The position numbers were made by a program, and so were the translations under genes. 64,000 nucleotides of DNA from the NCBI GenBank assembly GCA_002099365.1, contig MSED01000001.1, forward strand, positions 1,054,001-1,118,000, given 5' to 3'. This DNA is from Phialophora verrucosa. Its lineage: Eukaryota; Ascomycota; Eurotiomycetes; Chaetothyriales; Herpotrichiellaceae. This document shows, one piece after another, positions 22,619-33,993 of this stretch; the stretch's first letter is position 1, and every line of letters begins with the position of its first letter. The notes below the pieces were generated by a model, which had not been told where the DNA came from, searched no databases, and saw only the letters and a program-made list of their open reading frames with translations.

Positions 22619-23513
22619 GGTTGCTTCAAGTATCGCCCTTGGAAGTGTAGAATGAGACGAAGTGAACGGTGGACCGTAGACAATGACTTCTCACAGTATA
22701 ATACACGGTGACTTTTCGAGGGGTTGGTTCTTCGGGAGGTAATTCTAGACATATCTTGGGTGAACAAGGAGACAGTTACCCCGTAGATTGATTGAGTCCT
22801 CCGCAGGGGGGGCAACGCAAATCCCTTTCCGTTGCCGTCGGAACCTCATTTCAAAACTTCGGACCAAATCTCGCTACGTTGAAGTCCAGACTATCAGAAG
22901 AAGTAGTTCTCTCCAGAGTCCAGAGAAGGCGGATGGGATGGGCTGGATGGTGCAGTGGATATCTTCCACTCTGTCATCACGGATTCGGAGCTTGGCAATA
23001 TCTTATGGGTCTTTCATATAGACAGACATCCGAGCCTCTGGATGTATCTGGCCAGTGCTGGCCTCCATGATTACAGTAGGGCTGAGATACTAACCCGCCA
23101 CCATACGCATGCCTATGGAACTTAAATATGCAAACCCAAGGAATACAACATGCAAACCTACGGAATTTCAATATGCACACCTACGGGAACCTCAATATGC
23201 AAAGCTACGGAACTTTGATATCAACGCCTCCTCGGCGGACTCAACATCCGACCGGAAGACACCACTAACCTGCACAGTACGAAGCCCATTCCAAATCTTG
23301 GTATTGACAACTTCAGAAGCATGAGTGCTCGTCGTGAAGATTCGTCAACGCGCGGAAGATTCCTCGTCCGTCTGGGGAACTCCGGGGAAATGCCCCCTTT
23401 CTCCGCCATGGGCATCAACTTATTCTCCCATATTGTTTTGGTCGGCCTTCATTCAACCTGTATCCTAATCTCTCTTCTCGGCCTCTTCACAGCTACAGCA
23501 AACTTGATCCATC
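22619..23513. other. Intergenic region with a short tandem repeat
   Basis: No gene is recognised. The segment carries the five-unit repeat at 23113-23225 and separates the starts of two divergent pseudogenes, the P450 and the MFS carrier. Confidence 0.5.
23113..23225. repeat. Five-unit imperfect tandem repeat, 21-24 bp
   Basis: Units run 23113-23135, 23136-23157, 23158-23180, 23181-23204 and 23205-23225. The common core is CTACGGAA...CAATATGCAAAC with point changes and 1-2 bp length differences. Unit lengths vary and are not multiples of three, so it is not a preserved peptide repeat. Most likely this is a degenerate minisatellite. Confidence 0.7.
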
Positions 23514-24640
23514 ATGGCTGACCATCGAGATGCCACTCTACATTCACTGGGGGAGAAATCCCCTAGCAGTGAGAACATTGAAATAGCCACCGAGACCAAT
23601 ACTGTCGAGTCCGACGAGCGGACTGACCGTCGTGTAACCGCACTCTCCCCTCAAGAGCAGAAAAAGTTCTTCGTCGAATCGTTATACGATTGGTTTTACC
23701 CCTGGGACTCCTCTACTGTGTTTCGTTGATAGACAGAACCAATCTGGATAACGTCGTCGTGGCTGGGACGGGTGTCGACCTCGACCTCATAGGAAATCGA
23801 TACTCCATAATTGTGATTCTGATCTCCATCCCTTACGTACTTCTACAGCCATCTGCCACGGTTATCTTGAGGAAAATTGGCCCGAAGATTTTCCTTTCGT
23901 CGAATCCCGTGGCCTGGGGTATCACTATGGTGTGTTTTGGTTTCGTAAGGCATTGGTATGACCTGGTGCCACTGCGGCCAGTTCTCGGTATCTTGAAGGA
24001 GCACTTGACTGGAAGATATGAGGTTTCGCCATCATGTTCCTGTGCACGAACGTGAATACTTATGCCATTGCTTATTTCCTTCCAACCATTCTAAGGCACC
24101 GGATGGGATTCAGTATTGCAGTCTCGTAATGCTTCAGCTCCCCTCCCTATTTCTTTGCGGCTTTTGTCATGTTCACTCTTACTTGGCGACAAGCGGCATA
24201 TCCGATCACCATTCCCCATTGTCAACGCGATTTTGCTTTTGATTGGTAAGAGCCTATCTCCTTTCAACACATTAGCGAAACTAACACCGTTTTCTCTTAG
24301 GTCTCCTTCTCCTTGGTTTTGCCAAAACCGTCGGTGTTCGCTACTTTGGTGTGTTCATTGTGACAGCAGGTTGTCAAGCCAAGATCACCTGCCTTTTGAC
24401 CTGGCAAGCCGATAACATTCGTGGGAGCAACGGAAACGGGCCTTGTGCTCCGCTACTCTCGCTAGATCGCGCGGTATCGCAGGTATCATAGGATCAGCCT
24501 TTTTTCGATCTGACGACTCTCCAGCCTATCCTCCGGTTATCTACACATGTATGATAGCCGCCGGCTTCGATTGTTGCCAGAGCAAGCGAAGAAGAAGGGG
24601 CTTAAGGATGTGTTGGAGCTACCAAGACCACAATGTCTAA
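23514..24640 (+). pseudogene. Dal5-like MFS transporter pseudogene
   Basis: Remains of an anion:cation symporter family carrier (allantoate permease-like). It starts at the ATG at 23514 with a normal hydrophilic head. It changes frame around 23690, where LPLGLLYCVSLIDRTNLDN gives the helix 1 signature. After YDLVPLRPVLGIL, roughly the middle third of the protein is missing. The text resumes at GFAIMFLCTNVNTYAIAYFL, hits TAA at 24127-24129, shifts frame again near 24190, and ends with RYFGVFIVTAG and NIRG-like and FRSDDSPAYPP blocks. One intron with GTAAGA...TTAG signals near 24245-24300 is still recognisable. The intact relative lies tail to tail at 24922-26752. Confidence 0.85.
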
Positions 24641-24921
24641 TAATCTCAAAAGTACGTTCACACTCACAGACTCCAACGCTGGGCATTGACCAGGGGAGCA
24701 TCACACTGTAAGCTCATTCAAGCGCCATTGTTGTCTTGCTCTCACACTGCTCTTCCACTATGCTTTCTTTTCTTCCATTTCTCCTTCCTGCCACATTACC
24801 TTGTGTGTTTTTGGTGAGCTTTACCTGAGAGCGAGAGGTTTGAACATGAGTAGCCAAAGAGAATCCACATTATGGCTGGATGAGGAGCGTTCTCCGGATT
24901 GGTCCACCATGACAGTCCAAG

Positions 24922-26752
24922 TTATATGGTGTACCGAAAATTGGCATCTCGTTCGATCACTAAGGTGCCCGCCGCTTGCCTTTTGTTGTCACGCCAGAAC
25001 TTGTAGCTCAGGAGGACCACCAGGATTACCACAATTGCTTGAGATACCATGCAGGTATACATGCCTGGCAAATATCGTGGCGCATCCTGAGAGCGGAAAA
25101 CCAATGCCCCAATGATGCCTCCAAGGCCCCCAAAACCAACAAACGTGGCGCTGCAAAATGCTCGTTTCCAATGGCCACGGATATTGTTTGCTGGGTGTGT
25201 AAGTTTGAGTCGGCTCTAGAAGGCACAACCACTCACCTTGGTATGCCATAGCACAAGGAATGTTGGAATTAACACCCAAGGAAGCTATAAAAGCTCCTCT
25301 GTTGGCAAGGTTAGCAATTCCATCTTTGGAATCGTCGCTAGTGAGCAACTTACACATATTTTCCGGCTGGACTTTGGGAATACACCATGACAGGAAGACC
25401 GACTAGAGCTAGTATGGCGTTGAAAAGCAAGATAGGACCTCTGACTCTGTACTTATCCCCAGCCCAGCCTTGTGTATACATCAAGATCCCCGCGGCTATG
25501 TATGGAGGCGTAACCAAACATTGCGAAGCTGCCAACGAAAAGCCCATTTCCTGTCGTAGGATGATGGGCAAGAAATAGGAGAACGAGTACCCAACTATAA
25601 GAAGCATACAGAAGATCAAAGCGAACCCCCATACCTTTAGGTCAAGTCCGTGAGCGAAAAAGGCTTTGAGACTGAATTTCTCTGTCGCTTCTGCGTCTCC
25701 TCGATCGGCGTTGATTCGCGCGAGGATGTATTTGGTCTCTTTCTGAGTGAGAAATCCTGAATAGGTCTTCCCACTATCGGGAAATCCGACAAGAATCACT
25801 GCGGTGGCTATTGCGATAGCACAAGTAATGACACCTTCAATGATGAATATCTGGATAGGTCAGGGTGGAGTTCAGTTGAATGAGACATGAATTTCACTTA
25901 CCCATCGCCATCCTTCAAGGCCTTGTAAACCATCCATTTGCATGAGCCCGTAGGCAAGAATACCGGCAAATGAGCCCGCCACGGACGCACAGCAATACCA
26001 GAGCGAATACCTATACGCCTTACCTTAGTCCTATATCATCGGGAATTTCAGGAACGGCGAACCTTTTGTGCATCTCGTATCGTGTATACCACGTACTGAA
26101 TAGAGCGGTCAGCAGTTGATCACTAAATTTCAGTGAGACTAACCTGAGAAAATAATAGCAGCTGGGGAAGAATCCAGCCTCTAGGAACCCAAGTAAGGCA
26201 CGAAGGCCAGCCAGAGCCTGCCAGTGATGGATGAAGCCAATTCCAACCAAGGTAGCCGCCCAAGTCGCCGTAAGCAGAGACATGAAAAGTCGAGGCCCGA
26301 CCCAGCGTACTACGATGGTTGCAGGCATCTCAAAGACGATGTATGTCGGGAAGAAGGCGAGCGTTGCGGTGGAATACCTCATCCCGACATCAAGGTCAAG
26401 GTCTCGAGCCATTCTTCAAACAAGTCAGCTAATGCACATTGAAAAGTGGTAGGTCCATGCTCGACTTACCCAGCAATATTCGCTGCGCCCACTGAATCCA
26501 ATGTCAGTAATGTCGTCCATAAACTTTTCAGATACACGAACAGTTATTCCTATCAACCAGTGATATGCAGTAGATTGCACCGACAATAGGAAGGATTCTC
26601 CAATCAATTCGTCGCAATATCCTTTTATAATCATCGTCCGAGAACTCAACCAAGATCGAAGATTGCAGATTTCCCTTCGCGGGACAATTCTCGTCCATCG
26701 CCTTTTCCTCGACGTGGCTCGTTTGCGAATGAATGGGATCTTTGGTGTCCAT
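24922..26752 (-). CDS. Dal5-like MFS transporter (anion:cation symporter family), intact
   Basis: A 12-helix plasma-membrane carrier of the allantoate/organic-anion permease family. Exons in transcript order are 26542-26752, 26470-26491, 26144-26413, 26063-26095, 25902-26010, 25354-25850, 25237-25298 and 24922-25190. They join to 490 residues without a stop. Two micro-exons of 22 and 33 bp are required: the first restores DRNNLGAANIAG and the second STWYTRYEMHKR. Two introns, starting at 26541 and 26062, use unusual GTTCG donors. Other family blocks are GWRWIFIIEG, NNIRGHWKRAFCSAT and FRSQDAPRYLPGMYTCM. The gene is tail to tail with a broken paralogue and upstream of the divergent dioxygenase at 27691. 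The substrate is unknown. Confidence 0.9.
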
Positions 26753-27690
26753 TGTGCAACGGTAGGTACAAAAGGTATTTAGGAGGGACACGGCCTGTTC
26801 AATCAGCTGAAACGCTTGAAGCCTGTCTCGACGGGTCGAAAGCCCAGTGAATAGGGCCGGCCTTATCTACATCACTATCAGGAAAGCCCCCAGAAGATCA
26901 TAGGCGATACATCTCCGGACAGAAAGCCGGAAACGGACGAGGAAAGGAAAAAGGGGGGAGGGGGTTTTACCGGCGACGGTTCCGGGGGACGACGCCGGTC
27001 ATTTCGACTCTTTGCTGGCGAGGAACCTTTGCTACGAGCCGCGGTAGCCGCACGGCTGGAGATTAAGTTCAAATTCGTCCTTTCACGCCATATGCTGTTG
27101 ATCAGGAGCTGTTAGCATACGAGGTACTCCACCTGGAGTACAGTAGCCCGGATTTCCTGACGAATCATGGAACAGTCCCCAGAAGCTCCGCAAAACCCAC
27201 ACTATGTAGCCGAGAGATGAAAGTCTGTGGTACCCCCCATGTGAGGCGCTCGATGCCCGGGGGAAAGGGAGGGAGGGGCGCGCTGGTGTTGAAGCGCTAA
27301 TTGGCGAGGGTCCTCTCTCGCACCCGCGTCTCGCAGATCGAGGATATCACGAGTAGGCTGTGCCGATGAAGAGGCCAATCCCACAATTCCTTCAGTTTGG
27401 TAGTCAACATGAAAGTCGCTTTCACAAGGACCGGTTCCCGAACTCACCAGCCGTTCTCAGCGTCTGGCCCGCGAACGAGAGCCGCCGCAAGGTGCTGTAC
27501 CCGAAGAGTTCGACTACCATCTTACCTCGGTGTCCTCGACGGGGTATTTCCACAATCCGGCTACTTCGCCGTAAGTCAGGCTCAACAATGAGTTGTCCAG
27601 AGTGACTATTAGTATCGCTTGCATTTTAGAGCATTTCTCCCCGTCCCAAACCATCGTCGCCGTCTTTGCTCTGGAAAAACGCCCGTCGAC
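26753..27690. other. Divergent promoter region between MFS and dioxygenase genes
   Basis: This 0.94 kb gap separates the starts of the minus-strand transporter and the plus-strand dioxygenase, and presumably holds both promoters. A G-rich tract with several runs of four or more G lies near 26950-27000. No gene is seen. Confidence 0.5.
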
Positions 27691-28835
27691 ATGGCGAGGC
27701 CGACTAGGTTGAGCTCACAAGCGCCTGAAGGAGCTGGTCAAACTCTCTCAGTGCCGTTTCCAAGCGATGTAGCCATTGCTCCACTTCTGCGACTGTCCCT
27801 CCGAAAGCTCCTTGAGCACGATGTCGTCGAGATCCAACGTTTCACTCACGCCTGTCAAGACCTTGGGTTTTTCTACCTTGACTTAACCGGGCCTGCAACT
27901 ACACTTTTGCAGGATGCTGATTCACTATTCTCCGTGGGAGAGAAGCTTTTCGACCTTCCTCTCGAGGAAAAACAGAAGTTTGACTTCCTACACAAGAACT
28001 CTGCTGTGGGTTACAAGGGCTTAGGTGGCAACGTCGTGGATCGGACCGGCACTGCAGATCGCAACGAGTTCTACAATGTACGTTCCTGATCACGATTTCC
28101 TGGGTCTTTTACTAACGTTGATAGGTGTCTAAAGACGATATTCTGGGTATTGGCGAACGGTGGCCGGCGCCTGAAATCCTCGAAAAACATCGCCCACTGC
28201 TTCGGCGTTTCATTACCGCCAGCCATTCAATAGTGACCCTTCTACTGGACTTTCTTAACGACTTTCTCGAGCTTCCTGAAGGTCGTCTTCAAAGCTTGCA
28301 TCGGCTCCATCATCCAGCCGGCGATCAAGTTCGCTTTATCAAGGCTCCACCCCAGCCCATAGACGATCGCAAAGCAGCATTCAGTGAACACACGGACTTC
28401 GGCAGCCTTACTGTTCTGTTCAACCGCCTTGGGGGTCTTCAAGTCCTTCCTCCTGGTCCCAATGCCGAATGGTGTTATGTGAAACCACTCCCTGGCCACG
28501 CCATTATCAACCTTGGAGATGCGATGGTGAAATTCACCAACGGTCTGCTGCGATCCAATATTCACCGGGTCGTTGCACCCCCAGGCCGGCAAGGCGACCA
28601 TACACGATACAGTCTGGTGTACTTTAGTAGACCCGAAGACAGTGTAAAGCTGAAGAGGTTGGACGGGAGTCGAGTGATTCCTCCTCTTGGCGAGGGTGAG
28701 ACCGAGGAGGACATCACGGCCAAGGATTGGGTTGACAGGCGCTTGTTGGGCCCTCGCTATGCAAAACTCAAGGGGAAAGACTTTGACTTTGACTCTCTCC
28801 GGGGGACTGAGTCACTGATGAAGGGCAAGCTCTAA
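27691..28835 (+). CDS. 2-oxoglutarate/Fe(II)-dependent dioxygenase (isopenicillin-N-synthase-like fold)
   Basis: A soluble non-heme iron oxygenase that should couple 2-oxoglutarate decarboxylation to oxidation of a small substrate. Exons 27691-28077 and 28125-28835 flank a 47 bp intron, giving 365 residues, normal for the family. The N-terminal DIOX_N part contains FTHACQDLGFFYLDLTG. The iron ligands are His218 and Asp220 (EHTDFGS) and His276 (NIHRV). Arg290 and Ser292 (RYS) bind the 2-oxoglutarate carboxylate. All key residues are present. The ATG at 27691 is the first in frame after the upstream stop. It is divergent from an intact MFS carrier and near a second, so an uptake-plus-oxidation role is plausible but inferred. 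Confidence 0.92.
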
Positions 28836-29559
28836 GGCTAGCTTGTCCCTAGATGCACCAGTTCCGTTGGAAGTCTGGTGGCCTGCTGTTTCAGATGCCT
28901 CTCATTCCCCTGGATGTTCGACGGCCTTCCTTCTTGAGGAAGATACGTAAATGTTTTCCCGAACATGCAGCCACGCCATGGTTAGGTCATCTAGAAAAGA
29001 GGTTGGCCACTTCAAAAAGAGTTCTACTCTTGATGTCATATATATATGATGTACGCTATCTGAAGGCCGTCACATCCTATCTGGCCTCCATGACACGGAA
29101 TAACGGCAGCCCACGTCGCCTACTCATGCTGAGTTCATGCGGCTGCGCCTATCAGGGTATAATTATGGCCGGTGTGGCGGCGTCAATCATGATATGGAAT
29201 AATAGGTGTTGCACTGTTGTTTGCACGAATTAATGCGGAGGTATCCGGAATAGGGATAATTCGAGACCAGGCCTAATTCGGAATACTGGTCTCTATAACA
29301 CGGACCAATGGCAGCCCTTATGCAGAGACACGGAACATTATGCAAGTGGCCGGAATTAAAAGGTGGAGTACCAGTAACTAGCGCGCTACCCAAGGCTCGG
29401 CGTTTCAAATCGCCGCGGACTATGATGGACACCCACGACACCTGATCCCCCTGCGCTTGCTCGGATTATATGCCCGACGACCTATGGTCTGGCGTGATAA
29501 CTTTGTGGGTTGGAAATGCTCTACGCCAGACCGTGCCACGTATCGACATCGAGACCACT
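28836..29559. other. Intergenic, no gene recognised
   Basis: Short overlapping open frames only. AT-rich patches near 29040-29230 and repeated phrases such as ATAACACGGACCAATGGCAGC versus a similar phrase near 29090 suggest small degenerate duplications. No firm feature. Confidence 0.35.
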
Positions 29560-30442
29560 ATGTCAAGCCCTGCAAGCAGCGATGCACAATATCGGAAGCG
29601 AATGAAGTATGTTAGACAAACCTGGTATGTTGTCATTCTTCTGACGAAGCTTGTATCTAACAAACACAGTGTCGAATGTAAGAAACGCAAGATAAGAGTG
29701 AGTGCCTCCGGTCTTCGATGGACGTGCCTTTCCGAGCAAGAGACGTTAGTGCTCTGGAGATGAGCCCTGCCGGGGCTGTAGGACGAGCAGGAGCAGGATA
29801 TGCACCTATCTCCAAACGCCCTCCTTTAATGCCCACCAATACTGGAATGGGCCATCACCAAAGCAAATATTGACCTGCTCAGGCTCCACATGTTGGAAGT
29901 CATCTACATGACCATGCTGGACAGGAATGGAGGCATAACTCAATCAATGGCCATTCCTGTGGACTTGGAATTTCCTTTGGGCATCAACGATGAGCAGGTG
30001 TATGCCTGCTATATGATTCGCGAGAAGGAACACCTTCGTCTTCTCTGGTGGACTCTGTACTATATCGACCGCCGGATAGCGTTGAGCTTTCAGAGGCCGC
30101 TTCGGCTACGAGATTTCGACTTTATCGTCGGCGATTTCACCACAGCATCCTTAGGGTACTACAAGGACAATGGTATCAGCAAAGGTCGCAAGGAATGTCC
30201 CTCCTCCGTCATCATAAACCTCTCTTGGGCGCCACCTTCAACCCCTCCGCAGGATTATTTTCCATGGTTGCTCTTCTGCTTGCAAGGTTGTGTCACGAGT
30301 GTGGGATGTAATTTTCTCACTGAAAAGCATGCAACATGCTACCAATGCCATTGCAAGGGCAGATGCGTTTTTGACGGAGTTGAGAATACCCTGCCCTCGG
30401 GTCGTTAATGGCAAACCGACAATCTGGCACGGTCAATCGTGA
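29560..30442 (+). pseudogene. Zn2Cys6 transcription factor pseudogene with intact zinc cluster
   Basis: Exons 29560-29624, 29670-29697 and the one starting at 29750 splice cleanly. They rebuild a complete zinc cluster: cysteines of CVECKKRKIRC then CSGDEPCRGC and a final Cys eight residues on. An alternative in-frame ATG is at 29470. Beyond about 29810 the frame is lost. A different frame carries the middle-homology block LRLHMLEVIYMTMLDRN and HLRLLWWTLYYIDRRIALSF, followed by QRPLRLRDFDF (Fungal_trans). A third frame holds HATNAIARADAFLTELRIP before TGA at 30440-30442. The usual linker of well over 100 residues is absent. It is therefore a deleted and frameshifted regulator, possibly once controlling the neighbouring carrier and oxygenase genes. 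Confidence 0.75.
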
Positions 30443-31462
30443 GTGGTGACATGGATAAGGCATGTCGCTTCAAAGTGATTGTATTCGAGGTTTGAATATC
30501 ACCGCGTAGCGCCAGACCCAGTACATCGCTGACTGCTATTCAAACTTCCCATCTACTGCGGATTTCAGTCAGATCCTCCTGGCTTCGCCAGAGCCAACAG
30601 GCCAAGCGAAGCAGTGACTTCGAGACTGCCGCTCAAATTCGCCGAGAGTCTTGCCTCGTCGTCGACAGGTGCGATTGTCCACTACCTGACTTTACGCAAT
30701 CATGCCCGGCCTTGGAGCACGTATGGCAGCTTTCTGCTTACCCAGATATCTTCGCAGATCATGCCAATCATCAAAGCCAGGAATTTATCCGCCGACACTT
30801 CGTGCAAAGTGAATGCGTCCATGAATAATGCCCCCTCTTGTAGCTTCCGGTGCCAAGGGGCCCAGTGAATCTACGGTACCATCCCATCCGCTACCGAGGT
30901 TCCTTTCTCACGCTAGATCTTGTGTCTCCGCTGATTCGGATGAAGTTCCGTCGTCATGCGTCAGTGGATCCGACGAGTTTTGCCTGCATGCACACGGAAA
31001 CGGCGGGTCTCCCGAGTGACCACTTCGCGCCCTATGCAGAGAATTGAGAACGTGGAGACCCCAAATACGCCGGCTCAGGATTTGTGGAGGCTGCTTGGAG
31101 TCTGGGGTCGTCAGCCTACTCCTTCCGTGTGACTCCTTACAGAGTCTAGTGACGCCGTGCGAATGGTATTGAGTGTTTGTACCTTTTCAAGCCCTCAAGT
31201 ATCTCGTGAAGCTGATCTCAGACCCGGATATGGTCTTGACTGCCGACGCCATCTCCCGAAGACAAGAATCTACCCAGTTGTTCTACCTTGCATGCCCCGA
31301 GGCTAAGTTCTACAAGTATGCGGCATAATCTTGCTTCTTAAATGCTGTACAGCAAGTCCCCTGCATGCAGATACCACAAGATTTACATGACAGCGCTTTG
31401 GGACTTTTTCTTGACGAGACTGATAACTTCCCTTTTGACCGAACGAGGTCTACCTTGACGGC
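30443..31462. other. Gene debris between the regulator pseudogene and an MFS gene
   Basis: There are protein-like but unrecognised stretches on the plus strand, for example a frame through 30620-30830 containing EFIRRHFVQSECVHE, and another through 31170-31330 containing FQALKYLVKLISDPDMV. Neither has a start, splice chain or family match I can name. They may be the tail of the regulator or another lost gene. The promoter of the MFS gene at 31463 must lie here too. Confidence 0.35.
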
Positions 31463-33178
31463 ATGCCGGACAAACAACCTCAGCTCAGGGAAGTTGAGCA
31501 CGTGGCCAGTGCTAGAGAAATTGAAGACAATGCCTCGAAGCCGGAGGCTGATTCAGAAATCGACATTGTCGCCGAGAAGAAGCTGCTACGCAAGCTCGAT
31601 CTTCATATCGTCCCGGTCTTGTTTGTCTTATTCCTCTGTGCCTTCATTGATCGGTAAGCGCTCAAACCATGTCTTGTAGGTGATGCAAGCCGATTGATGA
31701 TTTATTCGCAGAATCAACATTGGCAACGCACGAGTTCAAGGCCTGGAAGAAGACCTGAATATGAAGGGGTCTGATTACAACATTGCCCTATTCATTTTCT
31801 TCATCCCCTATATCCTCCTTGAAGTGCCGAGCAACCTCCTGCTCAAGCATATTCAGCCTTCTCTATTCCTGTCCGGCATCATGGCAGTGTGGGGCGTCGT
31901 GACCATTGGCTTGGGTGTCACACAGTCCTTTGCCGGTTTTGTAGTCTGCCGTTTCCTTCTGGGTGGACTCGAAGCAGGATTCCTCCCTGGATGTTTGTAC
32001 ATCTTCAGTACGTGCCTAGCGCTGAGGTCTTACCCGCCCGACGCGAGCTGACTCAAAATCCAGGTATGTTCTACAAACGCCACGAATTGTACTGGCGCTT
32101 CACCATGTTCTACTCTGCCAGCGTCATCGCTGGCGCAGTGAGTGGGTTTCTCGCCTACGCACTCGCACATCTGGACGGCACGGCAGGATATTCTGGCTGG
32201 CGTTGGATCTTCATCATCGAAGGCCTCATCACGACCGCCATAGCTGTTGTGTCTTACTGGTTCCTGCCTGACTGGCCGCAAAATGCCAAGTTTCTCTCAC
32301 AGGAGGAACGGGCTCTTCTTCTACACAGGCTGGCTCTCGAAACCAAAGATGCGCGGATGGACAAATGGAACAAAAGGACGGCAAAAAGAGTGTTCGGCGA
32401 CCTGAAGATATACCTTGGGTAAGTATAGAGGCCCTCTCAAATGATGGTATCTCGGTTCGACTCTAACCGCCTCCCAGGATCTTGATGTACATCGGCATCG
32501 TTACGAGTAGCTACAGCTCAGCTTTCTTCAATCCCACAATCCTCAAACAACTAGGCTGGACATCTCTTCGAGCTCAAGTCATGTCCATCCCTCTATACGT
32601 CTTTGCCATGGTTTGCGCTCTAAGTGCTGCCTGGAGCAGCGACAGGTTGAAGCATCGATTCAGCTTTGTGATGCTCGGTTGCGCCATGTGTACGACCGGA
32701 TACGCCATCCTACTCAGCATGCACAGAGTTTCTGTTGGCGTTCGATATTTCGCAACCTTTGTCCTAACCGCTGGGCCCGCGGTCGCTCAACCTTCTGCGC
32801 TGGTCTGGGTCAATAACTCGATGGCCGGCCACTACAAGAAAGGTGTCTCTTCGGCCATGATGATCGGGATTGGGAATGTTTCTGGTATTATTGCCAGGTA
32901 AGCCCAGCACTAGCGTCCGTCGAGACACGGCATGAAAACTGACAGCTTATATCAGCAATATGTATCTCTCCTCGCAAGCCCCCGAGTACCCTCTTGGCTT
33001 TGGCCTAGGCTTAGGACTGGTATGGATGGCTGTCATCGCCGCGGTGCTATTTCTCTTCTACATCAGGAAGGAGAACAAGCTGCGAGACCAGGGCAAGCGA
33101 GATTACAGGTATGACCTACCGGAGGACGAAGTGCGAAACCTTGGAGATGCTCATCCAGATTTCCGGTTCTGCTATTGA
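31463..33178 (+). CDS. TNA1-like MFS transporter (anion:cation symporter family)
   Basis: A 12-helix carrier resembling the high-affinity nicotinate permease group of the anion:cation symporter family. Exons 31463-31653, 31712-32007, 32064-32418, 32478-32897 and 32956-33178 join to 494 residues, with four introns of 56-59 bp. Helix 1 has the DRINIGNARVQGL signature. Later blocks are FFIPYILLEVPSNLL, FLLGGLEAGFLPGCLYIFS, YSGWRWIFIIEGL and QPSALVWVNNSMAGHYKKGV. The C-terminus NLGDAHPDFRF is characteristic and supports the chosen end. The ATG at 31463 gives the usual acidic cytoplasmic head. It sits beside the dead Zn2Cys6 regulator and the GH76 gene. The substrate is not determinable from sequence. 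Confidence 0.93.
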
Positions 33179-33993
33179 AACACCTTGCATGGTACGAATA
33201 GGCTGGCATTCGGGAAGCGATCTTACCCTCTTCCTGGCGAGGTTTTCGAGAACCTTGACTCAACTTTTTCATTCCTGCTATTTTTGTGAAGTCGGGCTAG
33301 AACGAGAGGAGCAGAACGTATTGAACGCTTTGGGCGCCTCATCTCCGCGACACAACGCCGTCGTCCCTCTATATCAAATCAGAACCATGTCTGCAGATTC
33401 GTCACCTTGCTCCCTAGGCGAATTCGGTTATGCAATGAGGTGGACCAAGACTTGGAAGCGCTCAGGATGTCCTCCTGAAGCAGTGGCAGAAGGGTTGGAG
33501 TCTTGCTTGGTTGGCCTGGGGAGGTATTCTGTTCGCTCTTTCTTTACCCATCTCGGCCAGTAGTTTCCACGTTTCAGCCAGGGGCGCCTTCGATTGTGGC
33601 GTTAGTGACTGTTTGGTCGGAGGAGTCGCAGCTTTGCAAAGGAAGAGCCGCTTTCCATGCGAGTTCACTCTTGCTGCTGCTCTTGGTCGCGCTGCTCCTG
33701 CTCAATCGATCACGCAGCGCGGTTTGATGGTGGGAGTCGCGCCAAGCCAGATAGACGTGTCTGATGGTGATGTCGAGCAGTCGTACAAATCGTGGACTGC
33801 CATAGACATGGCATCATCCAGATGCTGGAAAGGCCCGCGATTCGAGTTTCACCAGAGCAAAGGACACTTGGGGAAACCAGGGGAAGAGCATTCAACACCA
33901 AGCCAGCTAGCTGATGCGTGTGGCGAGAACCAATTAGAAGTAGAAGATATTGCCCGTTTGCCAGTAGTTGCTGCTGGTCGAGCTGCACGCAGT
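33179..33993. other. 3' intergenic between convergent MFS and GH76 genes
   Basis: The MFS gene and the GH76 gene end here tail to tail, so no promoter is expected. A long plus-strand open frame at 33511-34653 is the antisense shadow of GH76. No gene is seen. Confidence 0.5.

Noticed and set aside
29370..29450. Possible tRNA T-arm-like sequence (GGCGTTTCAAATCGCC)
   Set aside because: The loop length is wrong and no matching acceptor, D and anticodon stems can be drawn.
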